Assembly (NCBI RefSeq): GCF_000143415.4
Contig: NW_003314381.1
Coordinates: 124,001-188,000 of the forward strand
Direction: 5' to 3'
DNA: 64,000 nt
DNA from: Selaginella moellendorffii
Taxonomy: Eukaryota > Streptophyta > Lycopodiopsida > Selaginellales > Selaginellaceae
The notes under the pieces were generated by a model. That model searched no databases and had not been told where the DNA came from. It was given only the letters and a program-made list of their open reading frames with translations. Positions 11,562 to 23,000 of the stretch are shown here, piece by piece. Within the stretch, counting starts at the first letter, position 1, and each line of letters starts with the position of its first letter. The position numbers and the translations under genes are program-made.

Positions 11562-12608
11562 ATGGGAGCCTCCTCTATCCTTAGCATTTTTGAGGGCGCC
11601 AAAAGCTTTTACATACCACCGCACAGCTCTTATCATGTTGATTTGAATCCTGCTTATGATGCAAAGTTGGATGCTGAAATTGACAAATGGTGTATGGATT
11701 TTTTGAACCTGCATGATCTCACTGATCACAAGACTCAGTTTGCCATTCAGAGCAAGCTTGGAAAACTTGCAGGCTTTGCATACCAAGCCATTTCTTCAGA
11801 GAGATTGAGTCCCATCGCAAAATTCTTTTGCTGGTTGTTTCTTGCAGATGATTTTATGGACGATCCTTCTGTCCCTGTCTCTGACCTGAAGAATGCCACA
11901 CTTGCATACAAGCTCATCTTCAAAAACGACTATGATCAAGCCATAACTCTGGTGGAAAGTAAAGGCCTTCTGCGGCAAATGGGGATGCTTAACGATGTCT
12001 ACACTGATCTAAAGGGTTTCATGAATCCTGGACATAAGACCCGGTTTTCGAAATCCATGATTGATGTGCTCGACATGTTTGAGGTGGAATCAAGTTGGCT
12101 TCACAAGACACTGGTTCCCAACTTTGAGATTTATATGTGGATGAGGGAGGTAACAGCTGGGGTTATCCCTTGCATGGTGGCAATGGACTTCCTTAATAAT
12201 TTTGGGCTGGAAGAGGAAGGAGTGCTAGACGATCCCCATATTCAAACGCTGGAAGTGATTGCAAATCGCCATTCGTTCCTAGCCAATGACATGGTCTCCT
12301 TCAAAAAGGAATGGGCTTGTGAACAGTACCTCAATTCTGTGGCACTGGTTGGTTACAGTAGCAACTGTGGCTTAAACGAGGCAATGGAGAAAGTTGCACA
12401 AATGGTTCAGGATTTGGAGAAAGAGTTTGCTGACATCAAACAAAAGGTTCTCTCAAACAAGGACTTGAACAAGGGAAATGTCATGGGGTATGTGCAAAGC
12501 TTGGAGTATTTCATGGCTGCAAATATAGAGTTTAGCTGGATCTCTGCGAGATATCATGGGGTGGGATGGGTTTCACCAGCTGAGAAATATGGTACCTTTG
12601 AGTTCTAG
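11562..12608 (+). CDS. MTPSL: Microbial terpene synthase-like protein, array copy 1 (MTPSL-1)
   Basis: Single-exon class I terpene synthase of the MTPSL family known from Selaginella, resembling bacterial and fungal enzymes more than seed-plant ones. Characterised members ionise prenyl diphosphates to mono- or sesquiterpenes, probably in the cytosol; no transit peptide is visible. The 348-residue frame carries the aspartate-rich Mg-binding motif DDFMD at residues 96-100, the NSE/DTE-type motif NDMVSFKKE (N242, S246, E250) and the C-terminal Arg-Tyr pair R330-Y331 that contacts diphosphate. The ATG at 11,562 is the first in frame and has a TATA box 45 bp upstream. A poly(A) signal aataaa lies at 12,643-12,648. 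The 3' end converges on DCL-1, whose stop is 354 bp away. The product cannot be predicted from sequence alone. Confidence 0.9.
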   Translation: MGASSILSIFEGAKSFYIPPHSSYHVDLNPAYDAKLDAEIDKWCMDFLNLHDLTDHKTQFAIQSKLGKLAGFAYQAISSERLSPIAKFFCWLFLADDFMDDPSVPVSDLKNATLAYKLIFKNDYDQAITLVESKGLLRQMGMLNDVYTDLKGFMNPGHKTRFSKSMIDVLDMFEVESSWLHKTLVPNFEIYMWMREVTAGVIPCMVAMDFLNNFGLEEEGVLDDPHIQTLEVIANRHSFLANDMVSFKKEWACEQYLNSVALVGYSSNCGLNEAMEKVAQMVQDLEKEFADIKQKVLSNKDLNKGNVMGYVQSLEYFMAANIEFSWISARYHGVGWVSPAEKYGTFEF

Positions 12609-12723
12609 TTTGCTTCTACTTGCATTAGAAGCTGGTGCTTAAAATAAAACTGATACTCATACAATTGGTGAGTATGAACAATAATATTTTGAATTTCTCA
12701 TACAACTGTTGAGTAATATATTT

Positions 12724-13002
12724 TCATTTCTTTCTCCACTTTTTTCTTTCCGTACTAGACATTTACTTTTTGATACAACAAAAGCTTAGCACCACAAGTC
12801 TAGCAAAAAAATAGAGAGAACTACGTTAGATATTTCCAGAGCTTACTTGGAGACTGGCAAGCATCTTCATTTCTTTCTCCACTTTTTCCTTTCAGTACTA
12901 GACATTTACACAACAAAAGCTTAGCACCACGAAGTCTAGCAAAAAAAGAGAGAGAACTGCGTTAGAAATTTCCACAGCTTACTTGGAGACTGGCAAGCAT
13001 CT
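12724..13002. repeat. Tandem partial duplication of the DCL 3' tail, unit 1
   Basis: The end of DCL plus its 3' flank (cagagcttacttggagactggc... back to ttctttctccactttt) occurs twice head to tail, roughly 12,724-12,870 and 12,868-13,002. Unit 4 has the same duplication (60,655-60,935); units 2 and 3 have one copy. It leaves a 50-bp orphan of the coding end downstream of the real stop. Confidence 0.75.
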
Positions 13003-16000
13003 TCAGAGCCGCGTCTATCTTTGCAGACTTCCTCGGCTTCTCCTGCGAAGTTTCCACAAGTGATTCTTCTCCAAAAGTCACCCTTACTTCAGTTGTGGTC
13101 GCCTCTGTCCGGAAGAAACTGACTTTCATGCCTTTTCTCGCGCAAAGCTCCATAAGAATGCGCACAGGATGGAAACGTAGCGTCGCTGGAGTGACCAAAG
13201 GCGATAACAAAGGCAGCACCACTCTCCACAACTTCTCCAAATCGAAGTTAGTGTCCACAAAGATGGCACCGGTTATGCTTTCAAGTAAGTCTCCAAGCAC
13301 CTGAGAAAAGAGAGGCCAGAATGTAGAGACGACAACCGGAATATGTTTACGTACCTTTGGGGACGACAAGTCGTCGAAGCATGAAGCGTCTGGTTTTTCC
13401 TTCACGTTTTGCACGAACTTTCGGATCTCGCAGTCAAGTTCCACCGAGCCATGCTGAAGATGCTGATGTAAGCCGTGCCTCACAACCAGCCGAGCAAACC
13501 ATTTGTTGTTCACGGCTGCAGACCGCAAGTCTGTGAGTGTTCCTGGAGGTAATCCTGGATGAGTCTCGAAGAGGTGGCGGGATACAAGGAAGTCCAGGAC
13601 GCCATCGCCAAGGAACTCTAGCCTCTGTATTTGTTTTCGATTAGAAAAAAAGCCCAGCTGATAAACCAAGGAACTTACCTGATAGCAGAGCAAGCAGTTC
13701 GGTTGAGATGCGTGAGTTATAGCTTCCACCAAGAGGCTCCTGTTTTGAAATTTATACTGCAGCTTATGCTCTAAAGACTCCAACGAGGCCTGGAGATGTT
13801 GAAACGATTCAGCCGGCAGGGAAGCTTGGCGAGCCGAGGCAAGCAAGCCTATGTCGAATTCTATGTCAATGCCGAGCTGTTTCATAAGCTCCATGGCGCT
13901 CGGAGGTCCAGACGTGGCCAAGTATGCACCGATAAGGGCCTCTACAACGTCGGCGAGAGCTTTCCTTCGAATCCCCCGATGGCCGTTGGCACACGATGAA
14001 AAATAATTTTCCTCGTTTTCATAGCTCCCCTGCTGGTGCCTACATTTTGATGAATCAGAGGTAAGCATGCCCGGGCCAGTCCAGTTGGAAGGATTGAATT
14101 CTTCGTCGCGTATGTATTCCTGCAAGGCAACGTTGAACATTTACACTACAGGAAGAAAGATCGCGCATACCGCAATGCCAGATGATTTTGCCAACTGATG
14201 TAGCGCTGCATTACAAGTAGCGCGAGACCTTCTCGCACTGAGCTGGCCTTCGTGTTTCTTATCGTAGACCAGGAACAGCTTTTGAGTCACGACGTATTTG
14301 AGAAACGAGTCCCCTAGAAGCTCCAAACTCTCATATGAGAACTCTTCGTGACATTTTTTGCTGGTAATTGCTTCGAGGATCTGGAAAACCATCTCACCAC
14401 TAAGATTCATTTTCAAGGATAAAGATGAATACCTTCGCTGCAGGAATCCATGGCCACAGTGGTGAGCGCAACTGTATGGCACAGACGGTCGAAGTAAACT
14501 GGTGAAGAAACGAAGGGACGAAGTATAACGATCGAATTAGTCCGGACTTAATCTCTAGGCACAGGCACAACTCAGGTGGTAGCTCTACAAAACTTTCTTC
14601 TTGTCTAGAACCTGCAACATAAACTCCGACACTATAAATTGTAATTTCTAAGCAAATATCGAGTTTTCACCATGATCTTCCTTGGGTCTTATGAGGAGAT
14701 TATGAAAAGCATGCGTTGGCTTGGCTTTCAGCAATGGCTGATCTGGAAGCCGTAACGTCCTTTGATACCTGCAAAAACGTGAGCTTGGTGAGAGAAGGTA
14801 GGCACAGGCTGCGATAGACGCTCACTTGTCTTTGTAATAATCTATGTACGTGAAGCCCCTCTTCGGTAGTAGTGATGCCGCAGTAAAATTCTCTAGAACC
14901 CCTGTGACACAGAAAAGCCTGCCATTGTGCACGGTAGCTACGACCATGTCCTGGAGCGCAGAAGAATGTACGTAGCCATTAGCAGTGCAGAGCATGTCCG
15001 CGTGCGTCTTCTCCCCCACACCATCCCCATCTATTGGAGAAGATGGTGAGAAATTACTACAAAGTGTCCTGTATACCCCCGCAGTCGCATGAACACTCGT
15101 CCAATCAATACTGTCGTTGTCATCATGCACAGGTAGCAGAAGAAACGCTTGAGATTTGTTCCAGAGGATTTCTTGAGGACTTCCCGAGCAGCGTGCCAAA
15201 CGGTTGAAAGCTCCGTTGAGCAGTAGCTCTTGATATGCCTTGGCTGCCTTTACCTGTATCAGAAGAAAGACGTGCCTTTATCAATCGTGTCTCCTATTCT
15301 TAATGAACAAAATCCTTCGTACCTGATTGGCATCCAGCTGAATTGGCCCGACGCGATGCACTCTAGCGTTGACAACTCTATTTCTTGAGAACAGGGTCAC
15401 TTCAGAATCGGTTACTTCTGCGTCAATGACGCAATTTACCAGAAATCCAAAGTTCGAGTATGTTCGTGATTCAGGTGGCTCAATCACGAAGCAGATTTTA
15501 TAAAATTGCAACTGCACCTCTGACTCGTTAAACACCCAGCTTCCCTCGAAAATGAGTGGCTTTGCAGTCGAGAAGATCTCCTTGCGTTTTCCTGCAATCC
15601 GCGCGTCATTAATGGCCAAGCAAACTTAATAGAATAGTCGAATACCTGATTCATTCTTCCGCATCGACTGGTCTTCTTCATCGAAATCGTCAACATCTGG
15701 GCAAAGCGTGTCAGGTCTAACTTCTCCCATGTCATAAAGTTTCCGGCAAGCTTGCAAACACGCTGCTTTTTTCGCGAGCTGTTCTGTACGTCTCAGAGGA
15801 CCTTCTACTGAACGCAGAGGAGCGTTGGGTGGAAATTCCACAGTGCAGACGAACGAATCTTTGAACGAAAACTTTGGTTTTGCATTGTAGTACCTGCGGC
15901 ACAGAAGATAAGCATAAGAGAGATAGACGAAAGAAATACCTGTCACCAAGACGAGCACAATACTCGTGAATGAAGCTCACGCTGTCCTGCGAACTTTTAC

Positions 16001-16745
16001 AAGCACCTGATTCCACACGGAAAAACTCCAGGTCACCTTCTGGAGGTGCCTCTCTCGTAATATCCATATAATTTCGGAAGATTACTTGATCTTCCACCAC
16101 TCTTTCGCTTGTACACAACTGGTTAAACAGGTTCAGCTGCTCTACATTCCCCCTGTACGTATCAGATCCATGTTTAGAATGCAATTACAAAGGACAAACT
16201 ATTTACGTTTCCAGAAGCCATACATAAGTTGATGATAATCGGTTTCGAGCACGTCCTCGGGATTGAACATGGCTTTGCAAAGTTTGGCATACGTCAAATC
16301 TGATTACACCGCAGCATGCCTGGACATCAAGACCTTCTTCTGCAACTGAGGTCGCTATTAGCAGATTAAGCTACAAGATATACAAGGAACGTCACACATA
16401 AAAAAGCGTAAGAACTACCAACCTTGCCACCTGCAAAAGAGTCTAGAACCTCCTGCTGCTGGGTTGGATTTCTTGCATCCGTATCACGCACACCAGTCAT
16501 CTAATCACAATGGAGATGAGAGAGAAACGAAAGCTGAGATATGAGCTTGGCTAAGGCCATGGCCACAATCACACGTTCCACAAAGACAATGCAACGCATG
16601 TTTGTAATGCCCCTGAAACATGATATAAGAAAAACTTCCAGGGAGGGCAAAACTAACCTCAATCTTTCAAGCACATCCAATAGTACCAGTACTTTCGGGC
16701 TTAATGTTCCTGAAGTCATTTCCTCTAAGGTCGGATAAGAGCGTG
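12962..16745 (-). CDS. Dicer-like protein, array copy 1, lacking the N-terminal helicase lobe
   Basis: Dicer-like enzymes cut double-stranded RNA into small RNAs. Reading leftward from 16,745 the following can be traced. Helicase C blocks (CIVFVERVIVAMALAK at about 16,600-16,550; LLIATSVAEEGLDVQ and QSRGRARN at about 16,365-16,225) come first. A DUF283-like segment follows (about 15,890-15,650), then the platform (15,619-15,281) and PAZ (about 15,260-14,650, ending QPLLKAKPTHAFHNLL). RNase IIIa follows (ESLELLGDSFLKYVV at about 14,330 and ADVVEALIGAYL at about 13,940), then RNase IIIb (RLEFLGDGVLDFLV at about 13,620 and LGDLLESITGAIF at about 13,290), and a C-terminal dsRBD-like tail. The acidic catalytic residues of both RNase III domains are present. 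Introns are about 45-75 bp, several in frame. Two defects stand out: a TAG at 16,501-16,503 sits in frame between helicase blocks, and beyond about 16,745 the gene runs into repeats with no DEAD/DECH lobe. I cannot assign it to DCL1-4. It may be a pseudogene or a 5'-truncated gene. Confidence 0.75.
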
Positions 16746-17340
16746 AAGATACTGATTGTGTGTTTGAATGGTTTAGACAAACAAAAACAAAAACAGAAAA
16801 GAAAAGAAAAGAGAGGTATTGAAGAAACATTTTGTAAGAAACACTCTTTCAAGCTTGTTTTCACCTCCTCCTCCTCCAATGAGACATCTGGCTTCCATTT
16901 TAAATGAAAATGGGGAGAGTACCCATGAGGCTTGCGTAAGGCCATGGTGTTCTGAAATGTTATCCCAAATGTAAGCCATAAATTTTTCCTTTCCAATTTG
17001 CCAACTTACCTCGTCCACCCGACCAACACTGCCTTGGCTTGTGCTAAGTTCCTTTGCCAAGGTTCTCGCCTATTGTACCAGCTCCTACTTGGTCCTATTT
17101 GGTTTCAGCTACTCACTGCACGAGTAACGGAGAGTTAGCCTTCCATCCACGGATTCCCAAATCCCTCCCAATCCCCCTCCCCGGGTTAGACTGGACTTAA
17201 GGTTCGGCTACACTCCCCGCAGGCATAAACAACCAAGCACACCAAGCCTCCAGGTTCTTAACACCCCTTGGTACAACAAGACTTGATCATGGGACCCTCT
17301 AAATCCCAAGCCTTGGGTGCAACACTTGCTTCGGGACATC
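16746..17340. repeat. Diverged repeat DNA abutting DCL-1
   Basis: The stretch 17,000-17,200 (through ccaacttacctcgtccacccgacc and gattcccaaatccc) is a GC-richer relative of AT-rich blocks at about 42,060-42,240 and 57,290-57,460. The stretch 16,917-16,970 is a reversed fragment of the LTR family that is complete at 29,180-30,881. DCL homology fades at about 16,745, so the gene's 5' part was probably lost or displaced here. Confidence 0.55.
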
Positions 17341-18640
17341 AGGGTGAAACACCGTGGCCTAACAGCTCGGTATGGGTACCTCTACCCCCCCACTTCCATC
17401 CCGAAGGGAAGGCCCAAGCCCCTAGGAAGGGCGAGGACTAATGAGCCACAAGGTACTCAAGTGGGGCACCACTCCACATGAGCCGGGAGCACCGCAGTTG
17501 GTTTCCCTTTCGGGAGTGGGAGCTGCTCTTGAGCACTTCCCTGGGTGGCCCCTCCGGCACCACCCAAGCCCATGCTCACTCCCACCCAAGGCCCCTCGGC
17601 CCCAGTCTCAACCTCAAGTCAGTTTGGAAGCACCACTGGGAGTTCCTTCAAGACTCGTTCCTGGACCTCACTATCCCTACTATACTTTTGGAACCCCCTG
17701 TAGCCCGCCCCCCCCCCCCCCCCAGGAGACGCACGCTTTGGGCTTTCACCCCTTGACCCGTATTAGTATTTGGACTTAGTCTAGAATTCGATCTCGGACT
17801 CGATCTCGGACCCGACTTTGGACTCGGTCTCGGACTCGATCTCGGACTCGATCTCGGACCCGATCTCGGACTCGACTTCGGACTCAACCTCGAACTTGGT
17901 CTCGGACCCGATTTGGATCTCGGACTCTATCTCGAACTCGGTCTCAGAGTCGGTCTTGGACTCGATCTTCGACTTGGTCCCATCCGATGAACTCTTTGTC
18001 ATTTCGGTCATGCTTTCGGGGATCCTTTAGCCTCGGGGAGTCAGTTCCTTACACCAAAGTCCCAAACGGTGAAAAGGAAGAGGAGCAATCCTCTAATGCA
18101 GTGACCAAGGATACGGTCACATGGTGAGGAAGTCCCAGAGGACCTTGGGACTTAGTGGTTGGGCCTGTGGGCCTCGATCCAGTGGCAGTGTTGGCGAACA
18201 CGGCTATGGGCAGAAAGGGACTTGGTGGGGACCGAAAAAGGGATATTGGGGAAGGTTATTCCTCATGTCTGTGGGCATCCTAAGGATGCTAAGGAGTGGA
18301 TCTGGGGTGATCACTCATGGATGGATGGCCCAGTCTTTGAGAGACGGGATTGTGATGTAGGTGGGGTCAGGCCACTGGTATGACTAAGGTGAATGGGCAT
18401 GGCCTTAGCGTAACAGGCTGATATGTCGGTGGTACCTTAGAGTGTCGGTCATGGGTTCGGACACGTGGAGCACTTGGACCAAGTGCAATGGTTGAGTGGC
18501 ATAGATGCCATTCTTGGGGCTAGCAAGTCCCTTCCAAAATAGGACTTATGGAGGTTGTGAGTGAGACTCTTCCAAGTGGTTAAAGGTGTGGTTACGTGAC
18601 TAAAGTAGAATGGAAAATTTAGTCGCTTATAGTGATATTT
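17341..18640. repeat. Rearranged LTR fragment (family of 29,180-30,881), with C16 tract and minisatellite
   Basis: From about 17,341 to 18,010 the sequence matches the middle of the 29,180-30,881 LTR in the same orientation, including ctatacttttggaacccc, a run of 16 C (17,708-17,723) and a minisatellite of tcggactcgatc-type units (about 17,770-17,970). From about 18,121 to 18,640 it matches the LTR's first 530 bp as reverse complement, ending at ...aatggaaaatttagtcgctta. The LTR is thus folded: one end is flipped and sits on the wrong side. Confidence 0.7.
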
Positions 18641-18888
18641 GCCAAAGGCCTATCCATATAAAACATTTCATAAATGGGGATTGGATTTTATAAGTCTTAT
18701 GGTGACAAACAATAAGAAGAACAAATACATTTTAGTCACTATTGATTATGTGACTAAATGGGCAAAAGTTATACCTATGAAACACGGAAATGAAGAATGT
18801 TAGGCAAGTGAAAATAGAAGTCTTCATCTTTTTGTGGCATATTTATAAACATTACATAGCTCAAGAGAATCTCGTGCCTCTCCTTGTC
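18641..18888 (+). pseudogene. Fragment of a Ty3/gypsy-type integrase
   Basis: In the plus frame from about 18,720 the translation NKYILVTIDYVTKWAKVIP matches the start of the catalytic core of Ty3/gypsy integrases (VxxDYxTKWxEA pattern, with the first catalytic Asp). A stop follows at about 18,801. It is a remnant of an older retroelement into which the 13.2-kb LTR element inserted. Confidence 0.7.
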
Positions 18889-20071
18889 TGTCGCGAATGT
18901 GACTTTGGGTATTGAAAGTTACCTGTCGGCCTGTCCTTACGGACACTCTTTCATTACTGCCACGATGGTAGAAGGTCAGTATTGCTAGTTCCCTTTATCA
19001 GCCCCTCTTGTTCAAGTGTTAGTAAACTGGGCTTAGCACCTGTACTTAGCCAGATGGACATAAGGTAGGAGTTTCTAGCTGAGCATACTCTGCCTGGCCT
19101 TTAGTTCTCTTTTGCTTTGTTTTGCACTGGCTTAACAAGAACCCTCATGTATTAAGATTAGTCCCTCAATATCGCCGGATGATAGCTTACCGTGTCTGCC
19201 AAACACCTTCGCTATCATGCCCTTTGTGTTAGTCTCATTTCGGTCCCAAATGTTATTTATGGAAAGTGTTTAGATTTACTCATTTGGCATATCTACGGAA
19301 TGTAGAGATTGGCCTAAACACAATAGTGTTCGTTTCGTGTCCAAATTTGCAATCTAGCGCCATTTCATATTTAGTAAGTTTCAAGCTTGTCCTAGAGACT
19401 AACTCCTGATACTAAAGGAAGCGNNNNNNNNNNNNNNNNNNNNNNNNNNNNNNNNNNNNNNNNNNNNNNNNNNNNNNNNNNNNNNNNNNNNNNNNNNNNN
19501 NNNNNNNNNNNNNNNNNNNNNNNGGTTCCAAATGTATAGTAGGGATAGTGGGTAGGTCAGGCATGGCTGACTAACCTGAGGCATAGTCTAGCTCTCGCTT
19601 GCGTGCTTGTCCTTGTTCTGCGTCTGGCTTGGGTCTAAGCCCAAGTTCCATTCCATGCTAGCTGGTGGAGTATCCATGTCCTTGCGTTAGGCCACCGGTA
19701 TGCCAAAATAGCACCAGACTCCGTTTAGCTCTGTTTTGCGTGCTGGTCCTAGCATTGGGGTGCTGGTTGTTCCAAGACTGTTCCAAGTCACTTTGGGCTT
19801 CTGTCCCTTCGCTCTTTGGGCTATATGCTTGGGAGTTGCTCCGTGATCCGGTTCCATCACTCCTTGGCTCCATGCTTGGGAGTTTGGCACCGTTCCTTCG
19901 TTCAGTGGCCCAAAGCCCTAAACCTTAGGTTCCACACCACTGTCCTTTGGACACATGGCATATGACATATGGCATGTGTCACGTGGCATAAAGAGGGTTT
20001 ACGTTCCGCTTCGTGGTGTTATCCTATGGTAAATCACCATAGGATAAAGGGTCAAAACCATGTGCGTTACA
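18889..20071 (+). repeat. 5' LTR of the 13.2-kb element
   Basis: Matches 30,981-32,072 over its length, with scattered substitutions and two small indels (about 28 bp near 19,895-19,925 and about 18 bp near 20,010-20,035). It contains the 100-N assembly gap. Confidence 0.85.
19424..19523. other. Assembly gap of 100 N
   Basis: Exactly 100 unknown bases. The matching place in the 3' LTR (about 31,515-31,569) is only about 55 bp and contains a run of 16 G (31,547-31,562). The gap is therefore probably a homopolymer sequencing failure with a placeholder length. Confidence 0.95.
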
Positions 20072-20085
20072 TTTGGTATCAGAGG
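20072..20085 (+). promoter_or_regulatory. Primer-binding site, initiator Met tRNA type
   Basis: TTTGGTATCAGAGG directly follows the 5' LTR. TGGTATCAGAGC is the usual primer site of plant LTR elements, so only the last position differs. It sets the element's sense as plus. Confidence 0.85.
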
Positions 20086-23000
20086 ATGAGTCTCAGCAAG
20101 TACTATTCAATGAGATTGGGCAACTAGTCTCATTGTATACACAGAGATGAAAACGATGATCTGAGTGGGTATACGATTGGGTGCAAAGGCTTCGCAATTG
20201 TTCCTTAGGTATAGATTTGAGGTGTACCGTTTGCACGAGTTTGCGCTTGGGCTCGTGAGTGAGGCACATTAGCACGAGTTTGCGCTTGAGCTCGTGAGTG
20301 AGGTGCATTAGCAATTCAAGGTTGCACTTTGAGTTGGCAAGATTAATGTTAGCCTATCGTTGGCTCCATGAGTTGTTCCATGTACCATGGGTGAAAGCAA
20401 ACCTCCTTGGGTTTGCTATCAATGGCAAATAGGCTGGTCCATAGCTGTTTAGCACGGCACTAGTGGATCCTTTTTAGGCATGTTTACAAGTGGATCAATC
20501 AAGACTGTAAGGATTAGTCTATTGATTCAAGTAATCATTGCCATGCTCTCTCATAAACTTTTTCTTAGATTGGATTGAAGGCAATGCGAAAGCAAGCTTG
20601 AGGTTTAGTCAAAGATAAGACCGAAAAGAGAGTTGTCAGGGACGAAGGATCAAACACGTAAATCATTTTCTTTTCTTGGAGATATGATTTGCAACGAGAT
20701 GTTAACTCATTGCTCGTGTTCATATTATGCAATCAAGAGTCCCTACCTTGATGCATCTTGGAGATGATAGTCTTACACATAGTGAGTTGTGGGATGGATA
20801 GTGGCGAAGAGCTAAACCATTTTGTCTAAGCTTGCTATTGGAAGACTTGGGTTGCAATGCTCAATTCTTTTTTGGGGAACCTTGTTATTGCTCCTTGAAT
20901 AGCTTGGTGTTGGATTAGTTTTGAGTTTAGTCAGAGAGAGAGTGGCATGAGCTTGTCCGTGTTGTGAATAAAAGTTAGTGGTGTCAAGTGTTGTAAACCT
21001 CTATCGGTGGGGTGTGGCATTTATGTTGCATTTTGTCAAATCGAGTTGACACTTGATATTCATATAAACCTTTGAAGTAATGATATGGGTTACTCATAGT
21101 GTTGCTCAATTAATGATCAAGTCATTGTGATACTTATATCATATCCATGTGATAGTGAGTAATATGTTTACAAAGTTGCTTGGGTAAATGATGATCAACC
21201 CTAAAGTGGTTGATAGTGAAGCTAGTCTACTTGCACGAAGTAGCATTATAATAGCTTTGACTGGATTTTCGATAGTGGTCCATTATGCTAAGCTTAAGTT
21301 GGTACCTTGTTTCCTTGAGGGTTTGCCATAAAGTGTTGGAAAGGGTTGTAGCATTCATTTGCTATAGCTCGTTGGTTGATCCGTTAGCACTTGGAGTAGA
21401 TTGTTGGATGAAGAAGATGTGTAGTTGGGGCATTGACATCACTAACATTTATGTTAGTGGAAGTGGCATTGTTATTTCAAGTGATGAGGAATTTTCCTTG
21501 GACATTGATTTTCCATGTCATTTTTCTTGTTAGTGTTTTGGCTTCACATTGGATTTTGAAGGTGATTGAAGAAGAGTGTTAGTGCAATGTGGATATCTGA
21601 AGATGTGGTCTTCATGATCAAACTTTAGATGTTCATTTTGCGCTTTGCGGATGTCAGTGTTGGATATCAGTTAGATGGGCAAAGATGTTCGATGCTTAAG
21701 CATATTGTTGGATCATGAGAATTTGTGTGGAGGTGAAACTATGTGAATTTGTTAGTAGAAGGAAGTTGGTTGAGTCTTAAAAGTTTACATTCCTAGACTA
21801 AGAGTCATTCTTTCTCTGGGATGGAAAATTTTCCACAAATTTTCTTAGACTTCTCCGATGGTTGATCTGTTGATCACTTTGCTCAAAAACCATTTCATTT
21901 TCGTAAGCCAATACAAACTAGTGAAGGGGTTGGAGTTAACTTCAGTTGGCTTCCTTAGTAGATAGTTTGTATGATGCGGCCTGAAAGGGATGCTAACATT
22001 TGGGGCTAAGGCAATTAAGTTGGATAGAGTCTAGAGTTGGTGTAGAAAAATGGCTATTGCACTTTTCTAAAAAGCATAACCCTTATGCCTTTCTTCTACA
22101 GCGTTATACTTGGTGGTAAGTTGCACTTTGCATTTCGTTAAGACTCTATAAGAGTAGTGAACTCTCACTGATCTTGACTTTGTCTTGGTAGCCCTGCATC
22201 TTGGTTGAGGATGGTGATGTCTAACTTAGTTGTTTGAGTTTGAGATGTTAGTACCTGTACTATAGGTTTGTTTATGAGGAGGTTGTGTACCAATATGAGT
22301 CCATCTCATGATCTTCACTTTAGTTTCGATTGAGTGTTGATCGCATAGCTAGCTTCTTCAAGACATGCTCAGAGCTAGTGGCTAAATGCATTGGTGAACT
22401 TATTGCGATTGAGTTGGATTCGAGTGGTTATTTAGTTTATGCTAGTCTATGAACCTTTATCTCGTCCATGAAGTATTATGTTCATGTTGGATAAGTATAT
22501 AATTTGATGACAAGAGTTGGTGTTTGGGTCTTGTGAAGGCAAGTTGAGGAGTGATTGCTAGTTGCTTTGCGACTAGTGATTATTTGTAAACTTCGTCAAG
22601 GACTGTTGACACTTGCTTTGCTTGATGATGATTTAGTAGTGATGGGCTTACTTTACTAGATGGTGTTGCGGAGGATTGTATCGTTAGACTTACATGAGTT
22701 TTTCATGTTGGTATATCGACTCTACCTCTGTTGATATCATTTGGTTACATTTAGTCTGACTCTACCTCTGTTGATATCATTTGGTTACATTTAGTCCGTA
22801 GTGTTGGATTTTATTGAGTCTTAGACGTGGTGAATCACTCCTTGATGATGTGTTATCTGTAGGTGAGTGTTGCTGAAGGATTGGTCTCAGATACTAACTA
22901 AGGTATCTTCGACTTTTGTTAGCTTGGTTGCTAGAGAGTTTTGAGTGGTGATTCACTCTTGTTTTCTTTTAACTTTGTTCTGGTGCTGATGGCATTGAAA

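Noticed and set aside
14141-14160. Start of a separate 392-residue protein at 14,140 (and 39,020; 62,071)
   Set aside because: The ATG lies inside a 51-bp intron of DCL; the frame is the RNase III/dsRBD end of the larger Dicer-like gene.
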